Origin: an uncultured Paracoccaceae bacterium
GTDB taxonomy: Bacteria; Pseudomonadota; Alphaproteobacteria; Rhodobacterales; Rhodobacteraceae
Assembly (NCBI GenBank): GCA_947501355.1
Contig: CANMVA010000001.1
Span: 2,503,492-2,567,491 of the forward strand
Length of the DNA stretch: 64,000 nt
Direction of reading: 5' to 3'
A program made the translations under genes and the position numbers. Every line of letters begins with the position of its first letter. The stretch's first letter is position 1. Positions 1 through 10,791 of this stretch are shown here, piece after piece. The notes under the pieces were generated by a model that made no database searches, was not told the origin of the DNA, and worked only from the letters and a program-made list of their open reading frames with translations.

Positions 1-1
1 T

Positions 2-1549
2 AAAATCCTAAAAATCCGCGTCCTGTTTTCTTGTCTGATAGTCTTGCTTTTGGCTGTCACACTGTTTGTTGCCCAAAGCATCCCCTTTAGCTTCCTTCCC
101 CCGTCCGACCGCGATCAATTTCAGATACCATTTGAAATCTCCCCAGGATCACCGCCTGAGGAAACTCTAAGGTTCGTTCAGGACCTTTCAGATTTTTTGA
201 ATGATCCGGAAAAGAACCCGGATGTTACAAGCCATGTCGCATATATCGGTTCAGGTGGCCCGCGTTTCATCCTCGGCCTCAATCCGCCAACAGCCGCCAC
301 GCATCGCGCCTTTGTGGTTGTAAACACAAAAGCAGGTTCGGACATTTCGAACATCATCGAGCGCGTCCGACAGCATATCGAAACGACAATGCCCGACGTC
401 GAGGCCAGACCAAAACTCTTCTCATTGGGAGAGACAGACGCTGGAATGGCTGCTCTCAAGATTACCGGAGACGATGCTTCAAAGCTGCGTCAATATGGAG
501 AAACCTTGAAAGATGCCCTGCAGCAAGTCCCCGGGATCGTCGAGGTTCATCACGACTGGGAAGCGATCATTCCCCGGCTCAAGGCAAACATGGATGATGC
601 GCGCATGCTTGCTGCGGGCCTCACGCGTGACAAGATAGCCCGCACGCTCGAGAGCGCGGTGCGCGGTTCAAGCATCACCGTTTATCAAGAACATGATGCG
701 CAGTTGCCTGTGTTCTTCCGAGCACCTGAAAATGAGAGATCAGATTTCGACGCGCTGAGATCGCTGAACATAGAACGAAGTGACGGGCAGATTATTCCAC
801 TTTCCGCCGTCGCAGATTTCGCATTGGTCGGAGAGCCAAGCGTCATACAACGTCATAATCATCAACGGGCCATTACTATATCGGGATTGCACCGTGACAT
901 GACGGCTCAACAACTGGTGGATTACCTGCAGCCAAAAATTGAAACCCTTTCCATGCCTGATGGCTACGAGCTTACCCTTGAGGGAGAGATCCGGGAGGCG
1001 TCTGAGTCCGCTGCCGCCATCACAGAGCATCTGCCACATTGCTTGATTGCGATATTCGGGTTGTTCATCCTTCAATTTAACTCGGTGCGGCGCGCCACGA
1101 TCATCGCAGTGTCAGTGCCGTTCTGTCTTGTTGGGGTCAGTGCCGCACTTTTGCTCACAAGAATGCCCTTCGACTTCATGTCGTTTCTTGGGATCTTCGC
1201 TCTGATCGGCACTATCGTCTCGAATGCCATTCTGGTGATTGAGCGGGTCGACCAACTCCGCTCAGAAGGGCTTAGCCCGCACCAAGCCTTGATCGACGGC
1301 GCAACACAAAGGTTGCGCCCAATCATGCTCACGCAACTGACAACGATCTTGGGGCTGGTTCCCTTAATGCTCGCGTCCGAACCACTGTGGCGATCCTTTA
1401 ATGTCGTCGTGGTTGGCGGCTTGATTGCAGGCACTTTGATAAGTCTGGGGCTGGTTCCGGCACTATATGCTCTGTTCTTCCAAGTTGGCGCATCTGGCGC
1501 CACGAAAGGACGAGCCATGGGCCAAGGAACACTGTCCCAGCCAAGCTAG
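2..1549 (+). CDS. Efflux RND transporter permease, C-terminal part (gene continues upstream of the window)
   Basis: Frame is open from base 2; RND-like porter domain plus C-terminal TM block (GIFALIGTIVSNAILVIERVDQLRSEG, RLRPIMLTQLTTILGLVPLML). Confidence 0.9.
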   Translation, partial: KILKIRVLFSCLIVLLLAVTLFVAQSIPFSFLPPSDRDQFQIPFEISPGSPPEETLRFVQDLSDFLNDPEKNPDVTSHVAYIGSGGPRFILGLNPPTAATHRAFVVVNTKAGSDISNIIERVRQHIETTMPDVEARPKLFSLGETDAGMAALKITGDDASKLRQYGETLKDALQQVPGIVEVHHDWEAIIPRLKANMDDARMLAAGLTRDKIARTLESAVRGSSITVYQEHDAQLPVFFRAPENERSDFDALRSLNIERSDGQIIPLSAVADFALVGEPSVIQRHNHQRAITISGLHRDMTAQQLVDYLQPKIETLSMPDGYELTLEGEIREASESAAAITEHLPHCLIAIFGLFILQFNSVRRATIIAVSVPFCLVGVSAALLLTRMPFDFMSFLGIFALIGTIVSNAILVIERVDQLRSEGLSPHQALIDGATQRLRPIMLTQLTTILGLVPLMLASEPLWRSFNVVVVGGLIAGTLISLGLVPALYALFFQVGASGATKGRAMGQGTLSQPS

Positions 1550-1568
1550 AACGAACGGGTCTACACAT

Positions 1569-2372
1569 ATGAGATATGTTGCTGTGGAACAGTTTGTGCC
1601 CATTGGGTTTGATCTGCTCGGTCCGAAAACAGGCATCCCGCTTGTGATCTGCCATGGGCTTGGCGCCTATCACATTCAATGGGAGGCCGAAGCCCACAGC
1701 TTTTCCAAGACCCGTCCAGTGCTAAGGATTGATTTGCGGGGTCACGGCGCGTCGGCCGACGTCAGAAACGGAAAACGAAAGGACTACTCAATCACACGCA
1801 TGGCCGAGGATGTCATTGGCGTCATCGAACATTGCGGATTTGAAAAAGTCGACTTTCTGGGCAACTCGTTGGGGGGCATGATCGGTCTTGAGATCATACA
1901 TCGAAAGCCTGAAATCCTTCGCAGCTTGATCACTTGCGGAACAGCCTACCGGTACAAGGTTTCTCCGCTGGTTATCTGGTCAAAGTTTGCAATGTATTAC
2001 CTTCTGGGAAGGTATCTTCCCAGCTTTATCGCGAAACACGCCACGACAAATCCCGCAAAACGGCCGCTTGTCCGTGAGATGTACGCAAATGCCTCCCGAA
2101 GGGTCATGCATCTGATTGACCGAAATATATCCATCTTTGATCGGCAATCAGCAGCAGAATCCTTCCGCGGTCCCATCGTCATATTGCGTGGCGAAGACGA
2201 TACACAGATCAACCACTACCTCGACCCAACGATAGATGCTCTTCTGGGACGAGCGCGTTTTCAGGTCATCGAACTGCCCAATACCGGGCACTTCACAAAC
2301 CTTGACCAACCGGAAGAGTTTGAACGTTCACTCCGACATGCGTTGGAGTATATTGAGCATTCATTTGAATAG
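1569..2372 (+). CDS. Alpha/beta hydrolase
   Basis: CHGLGAYHIQW, GNSLGGMIGLE nucleophile elbow, C-terminal GHFTNLDQPEEF; ATG at 1569 preferred over the longer ORF start. Confidence 0.85.
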   Translation: MRYVAVEQFVPIGFDLLGPKTGIPLVICHGLGAYHIQWEAEAHSFSKTRPVLRIDLRGHGASADVRNGKRKDYSITRMAEDVIGVIEHCGFEKVDFLGNSLGGMIGLEIIHRKPEILRSLITCGTAYRYKVSPLVIWSKFAMYYLLGRYLPSFIAKHATTNPAKRPLVREMYANASRRVMHLIDRNISIFDRQSAAESFRGPIVILRGEDDTQINHYLDPTIDALLGRARFQVIELPNTGHFTNLDQPEEFERSLRHALEYIEHSFE

Positions 2373-2860
2373 ACTGTGCTTTTGGGCTGACAGACTGGCC
2401 GCTGCTGTTAAGAAGAGAAACGTGGCCGCGGCAAAATCTGAACGCATGAGAGAATGACGCCTATCTCCACCTGCGCGATCAGTATCCAGCATTGGATCGT
2501 CTGTGGGGCGGATCGCCCTGATCCTCATCGCGCTTGCTGCTGCTAATGCGCTGCTTGACGAAGACTGATCTGGTCACGCCAGAGTAATTGCCGGAGAGCA
2601 AGAAGGCGGGAACGAGACAGGCGAAACGCAGCACGGCTTGAAACGAGCGACGCCGTCCTGCACAATATGCTCCGGCAAAAAGGGACGTGTTCGCCGAACT
2701 CAGCGACACATTGGTCGCCGTGCAGGTCGTTGGAAACCGCGTTCTTCGGACTTAGATCGAAATACCCGCACGACCGAGAATCGTAACCATAGAAAAGAGG
2801 GCCGAAGACCAGCTCCAAGTGGTTCCCGACCCGCACGCAAACAAAGCGACGCCGCGCAGA

Positions 2861-5278
2861 TCATGCGTTTTCCGATCTCTCGGCGTTGGACCCGCCATGT
2901 CGCGCAGATTTGGAACCGGCACCGCTTTTCACGTCATCGATGACCGGAATATCGAGCGTCTTGCATATGTCACGCACCATAGCTTCCAGACCGGGCGAAC
3001 TGTTTTCGACTGATGCAATGATGCGCCGCACAATGTTTACGGCTTGAGCGCGATCAGCGGCGGTCGGAAGTAAGTCGGGCAGCGTGTCCAATGCGCCTTC
3101 AACGTCGAACGCAACGATGATGGTTTGCTCATGGATCAGGCCGCGGCGGGCATCGACCGACAGGTCGCTGAACGGCGCTTCATTCGCGAAAACATGGGCC
3201 CAACGATCCAGCATATCCACCCGGAACGACTGATGACTGTTGGCTAGCAGGATCAGGATGCGCACAATTGCTTCGCCCAGCCCCCCTTGCGCCATATGGG
3301 ACAGAGCCGCCTCCGCCTTTGGTAACTTGCGCAGTGAAAGCCGGTCGGGCAGCGTGCGGCGCGCGGCGTGTTTCTGCCCGAACCACGTAGCCCAGGGCCC
3401 ACCCCAAATCGTGTAGAACGTCGCCTCATACCATGCGTCCCGCAGATCACGGCCCAGATTCATCGCCTGTTCAATACACTCGGCCATCAGGTCTTCAAGC
3501 TGCACATAGGGGTTCTCGGGCATGGCTGGTTTGCGATCGTCGCGCACCTTGTCCACAAGTATCTGAACCCCTTTCATCGCAGGATTACGTGATGAGGCGA
3601 TGGCCCGTTCCAGCCGCAACGGGTGCAGATCCCGCAGGGCTTTCGCACTCATCGGCGTTGACAGCGCCTGCACAAAGGGGCGGCCTACAGCTTCATACAG
3701 ACCCGCCTGCACCTCAGACATATGCGCGGCAGCGGCAAAACTGGTCTCATCATGCCGCCCGTCATCCAGTGCCGCCACATCTTCCAGGCTGCGCTCGACA
3801 AAATGCACCTTGAACTGCTTGTCGAACCCCTCGCCTTCAATACCCTCGACCTGCATCTCGTAAAGGCCGGGCGCCATCGCTTCGACGGTCTCAAGGGTCG
3901 ACGCCATGTGTGTGTGCTCTTTCCGGGCGACCTTGGAAGACACGAAGATCCCCAGATGCCCAACCTCATCATGCAACATGTAGATGATGCGCTGCCCGCG
4001 CAGCTTGATTTCTTGCGTGTCGGCATAGGTTTCGGCGATCCAGTTCAAGGCTTGTTGCGGCGGCGTGATGTTGTCCCCATGGCTTGCAAAGACGAAGATG
4101 GGCGCCTTGACCGCCTTGATGTCGACCGGGTTGCCTGGCTCTAGCTGGGCGGTGTTCTTGACCAGCCGGTTGCCCACGAAAAGCTGCTCGACGGTCCAAA
4201 GGATCTCCGCTTCGTTCAGGATGAAGTACCCACCCCACCAGCGTTCAAAATCAAGAAAGCGCACGAGCCCGCCTTCGGGATCGCGGTACAGATCAAAGTA
4301 TTTCCCAAAGTGATTGCGGCTGGGGTTCAGCAATTCGAAACTCGTCACCAGATTGGCGCCGTCAAACTGGCCCGCACCCAGATCAGACCAGAACATCGGC
4401 TGCCATGCTCCGCCCAAAACCCCGCCATTGTACCGCATCGGGTTCTCACCCACCGCACCGGCCCATGGCGCGACCGGCGCACCGTTCAGGACCAGCGGCC
4501 CGGTCAAATCTGGATTGCAGGCCGCCATCAGCAACGCGGCCCACCCGCCCTGACAATTTCCCGTAACGACCGGTTGCGGGCTGTCCGGATGTCGGGCACG
4601 CACCGTGCGGACAAACCCTGCCTCGGCGTGCATGACATCGGCCAGCGTCTGCCCCGGCACCGGATCACGCTCGAAGCTGACGAAGTAGACCGGATGCCCT
4701 TTCGACAGGGCCACGCCCACCTGGTTATCGGGTTTGAACCCTCCAATACCCGCACCATGGCCGGCACGTGGGTCAATGATGACGTAGGGCCGCTTCGTCT
4801 CGTCCACCTCAACCCCGGCCGGGGGCCGAATGCGCAACAATTGATAGTTGCAAGGGCGATCCAGCGTGGCCCCATCCACAATCACATCGTAGTCATAACT
4901 GAGGACCGGTGGGCACCCCGCCCCTTCATGTTCCAGACAGACATCACCGCGTTCACGTAATGCATCCATGGTGAGGATCATGCGCTGCGTCGCATCGTGC
5001 AGATAGGCTGCAAAGACACCCATCTGCGCCTGCGGGGTGCCGATAATCTGTCCCGCCAATGCACCAAAGCGGTCCATCAACCCATGCGTTCGGTCCCCGT
5101 GATGATCAGCGATCTTTTTGGACTGCAACGCCACAACCCGTGACAGAATGTTTGATTGCAGGCCCAGCTGATCAATATTTTGCGTCAAGAAGTCAGCCGT
5201 TCGATCATGCACAAATGCCACATCCTTGATCAGGTCCGGCCCGATCTGAAATACATCAGCGTGGTCTTTCGGTTTCAT
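2861..5278 (-). CDS. DUF3141 domain protein (PHA-synthase-like alpha/beta hydrolase fold)
   Basis: Long ORF; GNCQGGWAALL lipase-like box with Cys nucleophile; start at MKPKDHADVF. Confidence 0.8.
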   Translation of the reverse strand: MKPKDHADVFQIGPDLIKDVAFVHDRTADFLTQNIDQLGLQSNILSRVVALQSKKIADHHGDRTHGLMDRFGALAGQIIGTPQAQMGVFAAYLHDATQRMILTMDALRERGDVCLEHEGAGCPPVLSYDYDVIVDGATLDRPCNYQLLRIRPPAGVEVDETKRPYVIIDPRAGHGAGIGGFKPDNQVGVALSKGHPVYFVSFERDPVPGQTLADVMHAEAGFVRTVRARHPDSPQPVVTGNCQGGWAALLMAACNPDLTGPLVLNGAPVAPWAGAVGENPMRYNGGVLGGAWQPMFWSDLGAGQFDGANLVTSFELLNPSRNHFGKYFDLYRDPEGGLVRFLDFERWWGGYFILNEAEILWTVEQLFVGNRLVKNTAQLEPGNPVDIKAVKAPIFVFASHGDNITPPQQALNWIAETYADTQEIKLRGQRIIYMLHDEVGHLGIFVSSKVARKEHTHMASTLETVEAMAPGLYEMQVEGIEGEGFDKQFKVHFVERSLEDVAALDDGRHDETSFAAAAHMSEVQAGLYEAVGRPFVQALSTPMSAKALRDLHPLRLERAIASSRNPAMKGVQILVDKVRDDRKPAMPENPYVQLEDLMAECIEQAMNLGRDLRDAWYEATFYTIWGGPWATWFGQKHAARRTLPDRLSLRKLPKAEAALSHMAQGGLGEAIVRILILLANSHQSFRVDMLDRWAHVFANEAPFSDLSVDARRGLIHEQTIIVAFDVEGALDTLPDLLPTAADRAQAVNIVRRIIASVENSSPGLEAMVRDICKTLDIPVIDDVKSGAGSKSARHGGSNAERSENA

Positions 5279-5341
5279 GGTGAACTCCTTTGTCAGCGGC
5301 GACGTAGCCGCCACTAATGCGTGATTGGAACGTTCCGTTGC

Positions 5342-7189
5342 TCAAAGCTCGGCAATCTTTGCTTCGATCTGCGCCAGCAGCGACTTGTAGTCCGGCGTGT
5401 CATCCGCCGCGTAGTGGAAGTTCTTGAAAAGTCTGGTGATCTCGGTGAACCAGCTGCGGATCAGACCTTTATTCTCCAGCGTCATCGTCGCATCGACGAC
5501 GCGCTGCATCAGCCCGAACACCCGCTGCTGGCGCTCAAGCGGCGCACAGCTGTCCACGGCATCAAACGCGTCCTGCTGGAGAAAGATCATGTCGACAAAC
5601 AGCGCCTTCTGGAAGGTTACGTAGTCGCCAAGGGTCACACCCTCTTCGCCCGTCACCTTCATCATCTGGCTGATCTGCTCACCCTGCTCCAACAGGGATT
5701 GCAGCGCTTTCACCCTGCTCGTCCAACCCGGTTCGATATGGCGGTCATACCAGTCCGCCATCTGGTCCAGATAGCGTGACCACGACAACAGTGGGTCAAC
5801 AGCGGGGTAGAAGTGTTTGTAGGCACGTTCCGACGACAGGCCGAGAAAGCACTTCACCGTGGACAAGGTGGCCTGCGTCACGGGCTCATCAAAGTTGCCG
5901 CCAGCCGGAGAGACGGTGCCAATCATCGTCAGGCTTCCGATGGCCCCATCCACCCCCTCGATCACCCCGGCCCGCTCATAGAGGCCCTTGATCGAGCTTT
6001 CGAGATAGGCGGGAAATCCCTCCTCGCCCGGGATCTCCTCCAGCCGCCCGCTCGTTTCGCGCATCGCCTGCGCCCAGCGGGAGGTGCTGTCTGCGATCAA
6101 CAGCACATCCAAACCCATCTGACGGTAATACTCTCCCAAGGTGATGCCGGTGAAAATCGACGCCTCGCGCGCGGCCACAGGCATCGACGAGGTGTTGCAG
6201 ATGATGATCGTGCGATCCATCAGGCTCCCGCCCGAGGTCGGGTCGGTCATTTCGGGGTATTCGGTGATGGTCTCGACCACTTCGCCCGCGCGTTCACCGC
6301 ACGCCACGATGATCACGATATCCACCTGCGCATTGCGCGCGATCAGGTTCTGCAACACTGTCTTGCCCGCCCCAAAGGGTCCGGGAATACAGGCCGTCCC
6401 ACCCCGGGCAATGGGAAAGAAGGTGTCAATCAGCCGCTGCGAGGTCAGGACCGGAGTGTCCGGAAACTTGCGCTGCACGGCGCCCGATTTCAGCAAGTCA
6501 CCCGCCATAGGCCGCCGCACCGGCCAACGCTGCGACAGGGGAATGACATATTCCTGCCCTCCGTCAGAGGTCAGGCGTGCCACCGGGTCATTGACGGTCA
6601 CAGCCCCTTTCTGCACCCAGTTGACGGTATAGGTGCCTGTCCAGTTGAACGGCAGCATGATCTTGTGCGCAAAGCGCCCTTCGGGAACCGTCCCGATGGT
6701 CTGGCCCGCAATCACGGTATCCCCAAGTTTCACCGACGGCGTGAACGACCACTTGGCCGCCGGATCCAGCGGGGTCACATCCGCGCCCCGCGGCAGGAAA
6801 ATGCCATAGGCGTTGGCCACCTGCTTCAGCGGTGCCTGCAACCCGTCATAGACGTTCCCCAGCAGCCCCGGCCCAAGCGTGACCGACAAAAGCTGCCCGC
6901 TTTGCACCACCGGATCACTCACGGCGACCCCTTGGGTGCTTTCATACACCTGCGCTTCAGCGGTGTTGCCCCGCACGCGCAATATCTCGGCCTTCAGGCG
7001 CTCCTGACGACCACCTACAGCCAAACGGCTGGGCAGGATGTAGACCATCTCGTTCTTGACCAACGCCCCTGGCGTTCCGTCAGGATTGTCCATGGATTCG
7101 ATCTGAACCAAGCCTTCCTGAACGGCAACGACGCGGGCAGTGGCAGTGTCCGTCTCTGAGTGTCGACCCTTTTTCGCAGCGGCGGTCAT
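5342..7189 (-). CDS. atpA: V/A-type ATP synthase subunit A (catalytic)
   Basis: GPFGAGKTVLQ P-loop, ACGERAGEVVE, ADSTSRWAQAMRE, SGRLEEIPGEEGFPAYL. Confidence 0.95.
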   Translation of the reverse strand: MTAAAKKGRHSETDTATARVVAVQEGLVQIESMDNPDGTPGALVKNEMVYILPSRLAVGGRQERLKAEILRVRGNTAEAQVYESTQGVAVSDPVVQSGQLLSVTLGPGLLGNVYDGLQAPLKQVANAYGIFLPRGADVTPLDPAAKWSFTPSVKLGDTVIAGQTIGTVPEGRFAHKIMLPFNWTGTYTVNWVQKGAVTVNDPVARLTSDGGQEYVIPLSQRWPVRRPMAGDLLKSGAVQRKFPDTPVLTSQRLIDTFFPIARGGTACIPGPFGAGKTVLQNLIARNAQVDIVIIVACGERAGEVVETITEYPEMTDPTSGGSLMDRTIIICNTSSMPVAAREASIFTGITLGEYYRQMGLDVLLIADSTSRWAQAMRETSGRLEEIPGEEGFPAYLESSIKGLYERAGVIEGVDGAIGSLTMIGTVSPAGGNFDEPVTQATLSTVKCFLGLSSERAYKHFYPAVDPLLSWSRYLDQMADWYDRHIEPGWTSRVKALQSLLEQGEQISQMMKVTGEEGVTLGDYVTFQKALFVDMIFLQQDAFDAVDSCAPLERQQRVFGLMQRVVDATMTLENKGLIRSWFTEITRLFKNFHYAADDTPDYKSLLAQIEAKIAEL

Positions 7190-7878
7190 GCTGTGGCTCC
7201 TTCCGCTTGCAGATGGGGGAAATTCTTCAGCGCGTCTTGAGACAGCTCAGCAAAGCGCTGTGCGGCGGCCACGCTGTCGGCCTTGGCCCAGCGGTCAAAG
7301 ATGTTCCATTTCAGCACGTAAATCACGACCGCCTCGAAATCGAAGTGATGGCGGCCTGCATGGCGTTGCAGTTGGCGAAAGGTGACATCCAGCAGATGGC
7401 GTTGCAGACCCAGTGGATCCCCCTGTTCCAGCAGCTTTCCCGCCTGCGGCAACCACGGCAATGACCGCTCAAGACCAAAGGCAGGCTCGTTCCAATTGGC
7501 GACGATCTGCGAGGTTACGACGCCGTGGCCCCAAGCCGTTTCAGGTGGCTTTGCGCCGCCATGCCGAAGCCGCAGCGCGGCCACGGCGGTGCGCAACGCC
7601 ATCCGTTCCTCCACGATGTGAAGCAACGTGCGATATGGTAAATCAGCCATCAGCTCCTTCGCCCGACCAACCAACGTGCCCAGGTCAGACCCCGGATCAT
7701 AGGCAGACCAGCTCAGCAAACGCTCGATCTGCGCAAGTGTCTCCGCATGTGCTTCGCTCAGCGCGGACAGGCGCCTGTTGAGCCGCAAACGGGACAGCGG
7801 GGGCCGCTTTGCAACGAACAACCGCTCCGAACTCGGCAGGCTGGACACCAGCGCGACATAGGCATCGGGATCAGACAT
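7186..7878 (-). CDS. V-type ATPase-associated DUF2764-like subunit (C-like position)
   Basis: Position between E and A; N-terminal YVALVSSLPSS; 4-bp overlap with A. Confidence 0.65.
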   Translation of the reverse strand: MSDPDAYVALVSSLPSSERLFVAKRPPLSRLRLNRRLSALSEAHAETLAQIERLLSWSAYDPGSDLGTLVGRAKELMADLPYRTLLHIVEERMALRTAVAALRLRHGGAKPPETAWGHGVVTSQIVANWNEPAFGLERSLPWLPQAGKLLEQGDPLGLQRHLLDVTFRQLQRHAGRHHFDFEAVVIYVLKWNIFDRWAKADSVAAAQRFAELSQDALKNFPHLQAEGATA

Positions 7879-7880
7879 GG

Positions 7881-8561
7881 TTACTTGATCACCCCCTCAA
7901 GCACGGCACGGAACCGGGGCTGCAAATGCTGCATTAGCAGCGCGGCAATGGCCTGATCGGATAGGTCCAGCGCCACGCCATCTTCTCCCGCCTGTGCGCG
8001 GATACCGGCATGCAGATCACTTGCGGCAAACAGCGTGACACCCTCGCGCAGCTGCTCCTGCGCCAGACCCAGCACGTATTTTGTCAACGCCCCGGACTGG
8101 ATATCATCGGCGTTGGCCGTGATCGCGTCTGGTCCGACCACCTCGGATGGCAGGATCACGCTGGCACCGTTTCCCACAGATGCCGCCCGCCCGGCACGAC
8201 CGACAAGCTCAAGCACCATCTGGCGCAGCATCTCGGGGTCCGACATCTCGGCGCTGACCATCCGCTGCACATCCTGTTCGAACTGCGTCATGAGGGTCGA
8301 TTTCATAGTCAGTACGGCATCGCGCATGGCGGTGTTCAGTGCCTCCTCTCCCGCGCGCATGTAGCGGTCTGCGACGCGTTTGGCATCGACCCTGGTTTTC
8401 TCCGCCGACACCTCCGCCTCAGTCAGGATCCGTGCGGCCTCCGCCTGCGCGCCCGCAACCAAACGCTCGGCTTCCGCCGTGCCTGCGGCCACCCCGTCTT
8501 CACGCAACCGCGCGATCAGGGCATCGACACCTCTGGCTGTTTCCTGTTCCATAGCCATCAC
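7881..8561 (-). CDS. atpE: V/A-type ATPase subunit E
   Basis: Coiled-coil N-term rich in Ala/Glu, C-terminal stalk-like region, operon context. Confidence 0.75.
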   Translation of the reverse strand: MMAMEQETARGVDALIARLREDGVAAGTAEAERLVAGAQAEAARILTEAEVSAEKTRVDAKRVADRYMRAGEEALNTAMRDAVLTMKSTLMTQFEQDVQRMVSAEMSDPEMLRQMVLELVGRAGRAASVGNGASVILPSEVVGPDAITANADDIQSGALTKYVLGLAQEQLREGVTLFAASDLHAGIRAQAGEDGVALDLSDQAIAALLMQHLQPRFRAVLEGVIK

Positions 8562-9001
8562 GCAATCCCCGCACTGATGACCAAAGCAAAGACAAACGCG
8601 AAAACGCCGAAGCCCTCGATGATGGCTGCAGGCGCAAGAGCCAGACCAAAGATTTGCGGCTTCTCTTTCGACGCATTGATCGCCGCGGCGCAGGCCCGCC
8701 CCTGCCAGATGCCCGAATACAGCAGCGCAATACCCGACAGCAGGCCGACCCCGAAGAGGCCACCCGCATTTTCAAGCGTCACCTCACGGTTGAGGGTGAA
8801 CATGATCACGATGCCATAGATTACAAAGGTCGACGGAAAGGCCGAGATGCCGACGAAACGGCCATAGCCCCCCTCGGTCTCGAGCATGGCACCGATACTC
8901 GCCTGCCCGGCAATGGAACAGCCGATGGAACTGGCCACAGAACCAAGGGCCATCGGCGCAAAAATCCCCACCCAGCCCAATGCGATAACGAACTCAGTCA
9001 T
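8558..9001 (-). CDS. atpK: V/A-type ATPase subunit K (c-ring proteolipid, two hairpins)
   Basis: Four-TM duplicated proteolipid; SGIWQGRACAAAI and APAAIIEGFGVFAFVFALVI carboxylate helix. Confidence 0.9.
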   Translation of the reverse strand: MTEFVIALGWVGIFAPMALGSVASSIGCSIAGQASIGAMLETEGGYGRFVGISAFPSTFVIYGIVIMFTLNREVTLENAGGLFGVGLLSGIALLYSGIWQGRACAAAINASKEKPQIFGLALAPAAIIEGFGVFAFVFALVISAGIA

Positions 9002-10791
9002 TCCTGAACCTCCTTGCGGGCAAAGGCCCGGAAGACGATGCCTTCGTCGGGCAGACCCCATTTGTAAAACTCGATGAAATTAAGCCGCAGCCCGTGCACC
9101 ACGCCGCTCATCATCGCGAGCGCGAAACTCAGCACATGACCGATGACAAAGATCAGTAGCCCGCCCAGAACGGCAAGGCCGGAGCCAGACACCATCACAT
9201 CCGCCGCCAGATCGTTGAAGGTGATAGCCAGCGAGGCCGAGGCGAGGCCAAGCGCGAACAGGCGCATATAGGAGAGCACATCTCCAAACATGCCCATCAA
9301 GCCTGCCGCTCCCTTGAGACCGTCAAAGCCGCGCCACAGCCAGTCTTTGGGCTGTCGAACCGGCCGGTCGCTCGCATAGGCCACGACCAGGAGCAGGCCC
9401 GCGCCCATCAATACGCCACCCACCTCGCGGAATAGTCCTTCCAGAGCGCTGACCCAAAGCACCATCCCGCCCGCCAACAACGCGATCCAACCAAGATTGG
9501 CGTAGCGGCTGCGCGTGGTCTTGGCCTGAAACGCCATCGCGTTGGCAAAGCAGATGTGCAAAACGCCGATCAGGATCGACAGGGTCATCATCGCGTCGAA
9601 GTCATTGAGATCTAGGAACGCAAGGCGGTCCAGCAGACCTCGTTCCGGCGGTGCAAAACCGAAATAGCTGCCCACGATGATGCCAAACGCCACAGACGCC
9701 CCGGCCAGATACAGACCCATCCGCCGCCACGCCCGCATATGCGCGCTGACGCCCAAGCGCCGCCAAAAGATCATAGCGAGCAGGCCTACCACGATGCCAT
9801 AGCCTGCATCCGCCACGATCATCGCAAAAAACAGGGCAAAGGACAGCATCAGCATCCGCGTCGGATCCCAAGCGCGGTAATGAGGAGGTTGGTAAAAGGT
9901 CGCCAGATCGACGCCCGCCCCCGCATCGTCGGGTTGCTCTAGCAAGGTCGGCGGCGTCTCTTCGGGCGCTGGCGCTTCGATCAACAAGGCCAGCCCCAGA
10001 TCGGTGCAGGCTTCCTCAATCTCCGGCAACCGTGCCTCTGGCACCCATCCCTGCATCGCAAAGAGGTCCGGATCGCGCAAGATCTGGCTATTGGCAAAGG
10101 CCCGTTCGGCCACCGTTTCGGCCTCTGACAGCTTGCCCCGTAACAAGGTCAGATAGCGGGTCAAAGCCATCCGCTCGCCCAGCAAAGTCTCAATCTCGAT
10201 CTCGGCGGTTTCCAGATCTGCTTCAAGCACACGGCCGGGTTTCGCCCCCAGATGCACCCGCGGTATAGGCAGCAGGTCACTCGGCGGCTCATCCGGGCTT
10301 ATCACCGCCACATAGACGTAGCGCGCATCCTGCCCGACAATCTGCCAGGGCAGGTCCACCGACTGCAGCGCTGCACGGTGCTTCACAGGCAACTGCCAGA
10401 ACCACAGGCGCTGACCCGCCAGGCTCTCAAGCGGTGGGAACTCGAAATCCCCCCACGGCTGCATATGCTGCAACCGATTGGCCAGCGCATCACGACGGTC
10501 CCGCGCGGCGCGCAACCTGTCCTTAAGCGCCAGCACATCCGCGACAAAGCTTTGCACATTGAATTCAGGATCACTGCGTACCTGTCGACGACGCCCCGGC
10601 ACAACAGCCAGAAATCGCAGCGCCTTATAGGCTTCTTCCGCCGCCCGGCTCACCCGCTTTTCCACACAGGCTTCGGCCGGGACCAGCGGCAGGATATGCA
10701 TCACACCCATATCCTGAAGACGGCTGAGGACGGCGGCGTGCGCATCCACAGGCCCTACAAGGCTCAGCTTTTTCAAGGGCGCGATGCTCAT
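8998..10791 (-). CDS. atpI: V/A-type ATPase subunit I (a-subunit homologue)
   Basis: Long soluble N-term, multi-TM C-term with LSYMRLFALGLASASLAITFN. Confidence 0.92.
   Translation of the reverse strand: MSIAPLKKLSLVGPVDAHAAVLSRLQDMGVMHILPLVPAEACVEKRVSRAAEEAYKALRFLAVVPGRRRQVRSDPEFNVQSFVADVLALKDRLRAARDRRDALANRLQHMQPWGDFEFPPLESLAGQRLWFWQLPVKHRAALQSVDLPWQIVGQDARYVYVAVISPDEPPSDLLPIPRVHLGAKPGRVLEADLETAEIEIETLLGERMALTRYLTLLRGKLSEAETVAERAFANSQILRDPDLFAMQGWVPEARLPEIEEACTDLGLALLIEAPAPEETPPTLLEQPDDAGAGVDLATFYQPPHYRAWDPTRMLMLSFALFFAMIVADAGYGIVVGLLAMIFWRRLGVSAHMRAWRRMGLYLAGASVAFGIIVGSYFGFAPPERGLLDRLAFLDLNDFDAMMTLSILIGVLHICFANAMAFQAKTTRSRYANLGWIALLAGGMVLWVSALEGLFREVGGVLMGAGLLLVVAYASDRPVRQPKDWLWRGFDGLKGAAGLMGMFGDVLSYMRLFALGLASASLAITFNDLAADVMVSGSGLAVLGGLLIFVIGHVLSFALAMMSGVVHGLRLNFIEFYKWGLPDEGIVFRAFARKEVQE

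Noticed and set aside
2480-2860. Small overlapping ORFs in the gap before the DUF3141 gene
   Set aside because: No recognisable family in any frame; probably decayed or intergenic
5813-7159. 448-aa plus-strand ORF
   Set aside because: Antisense to V-ATPase subunit A, no recognisable domain
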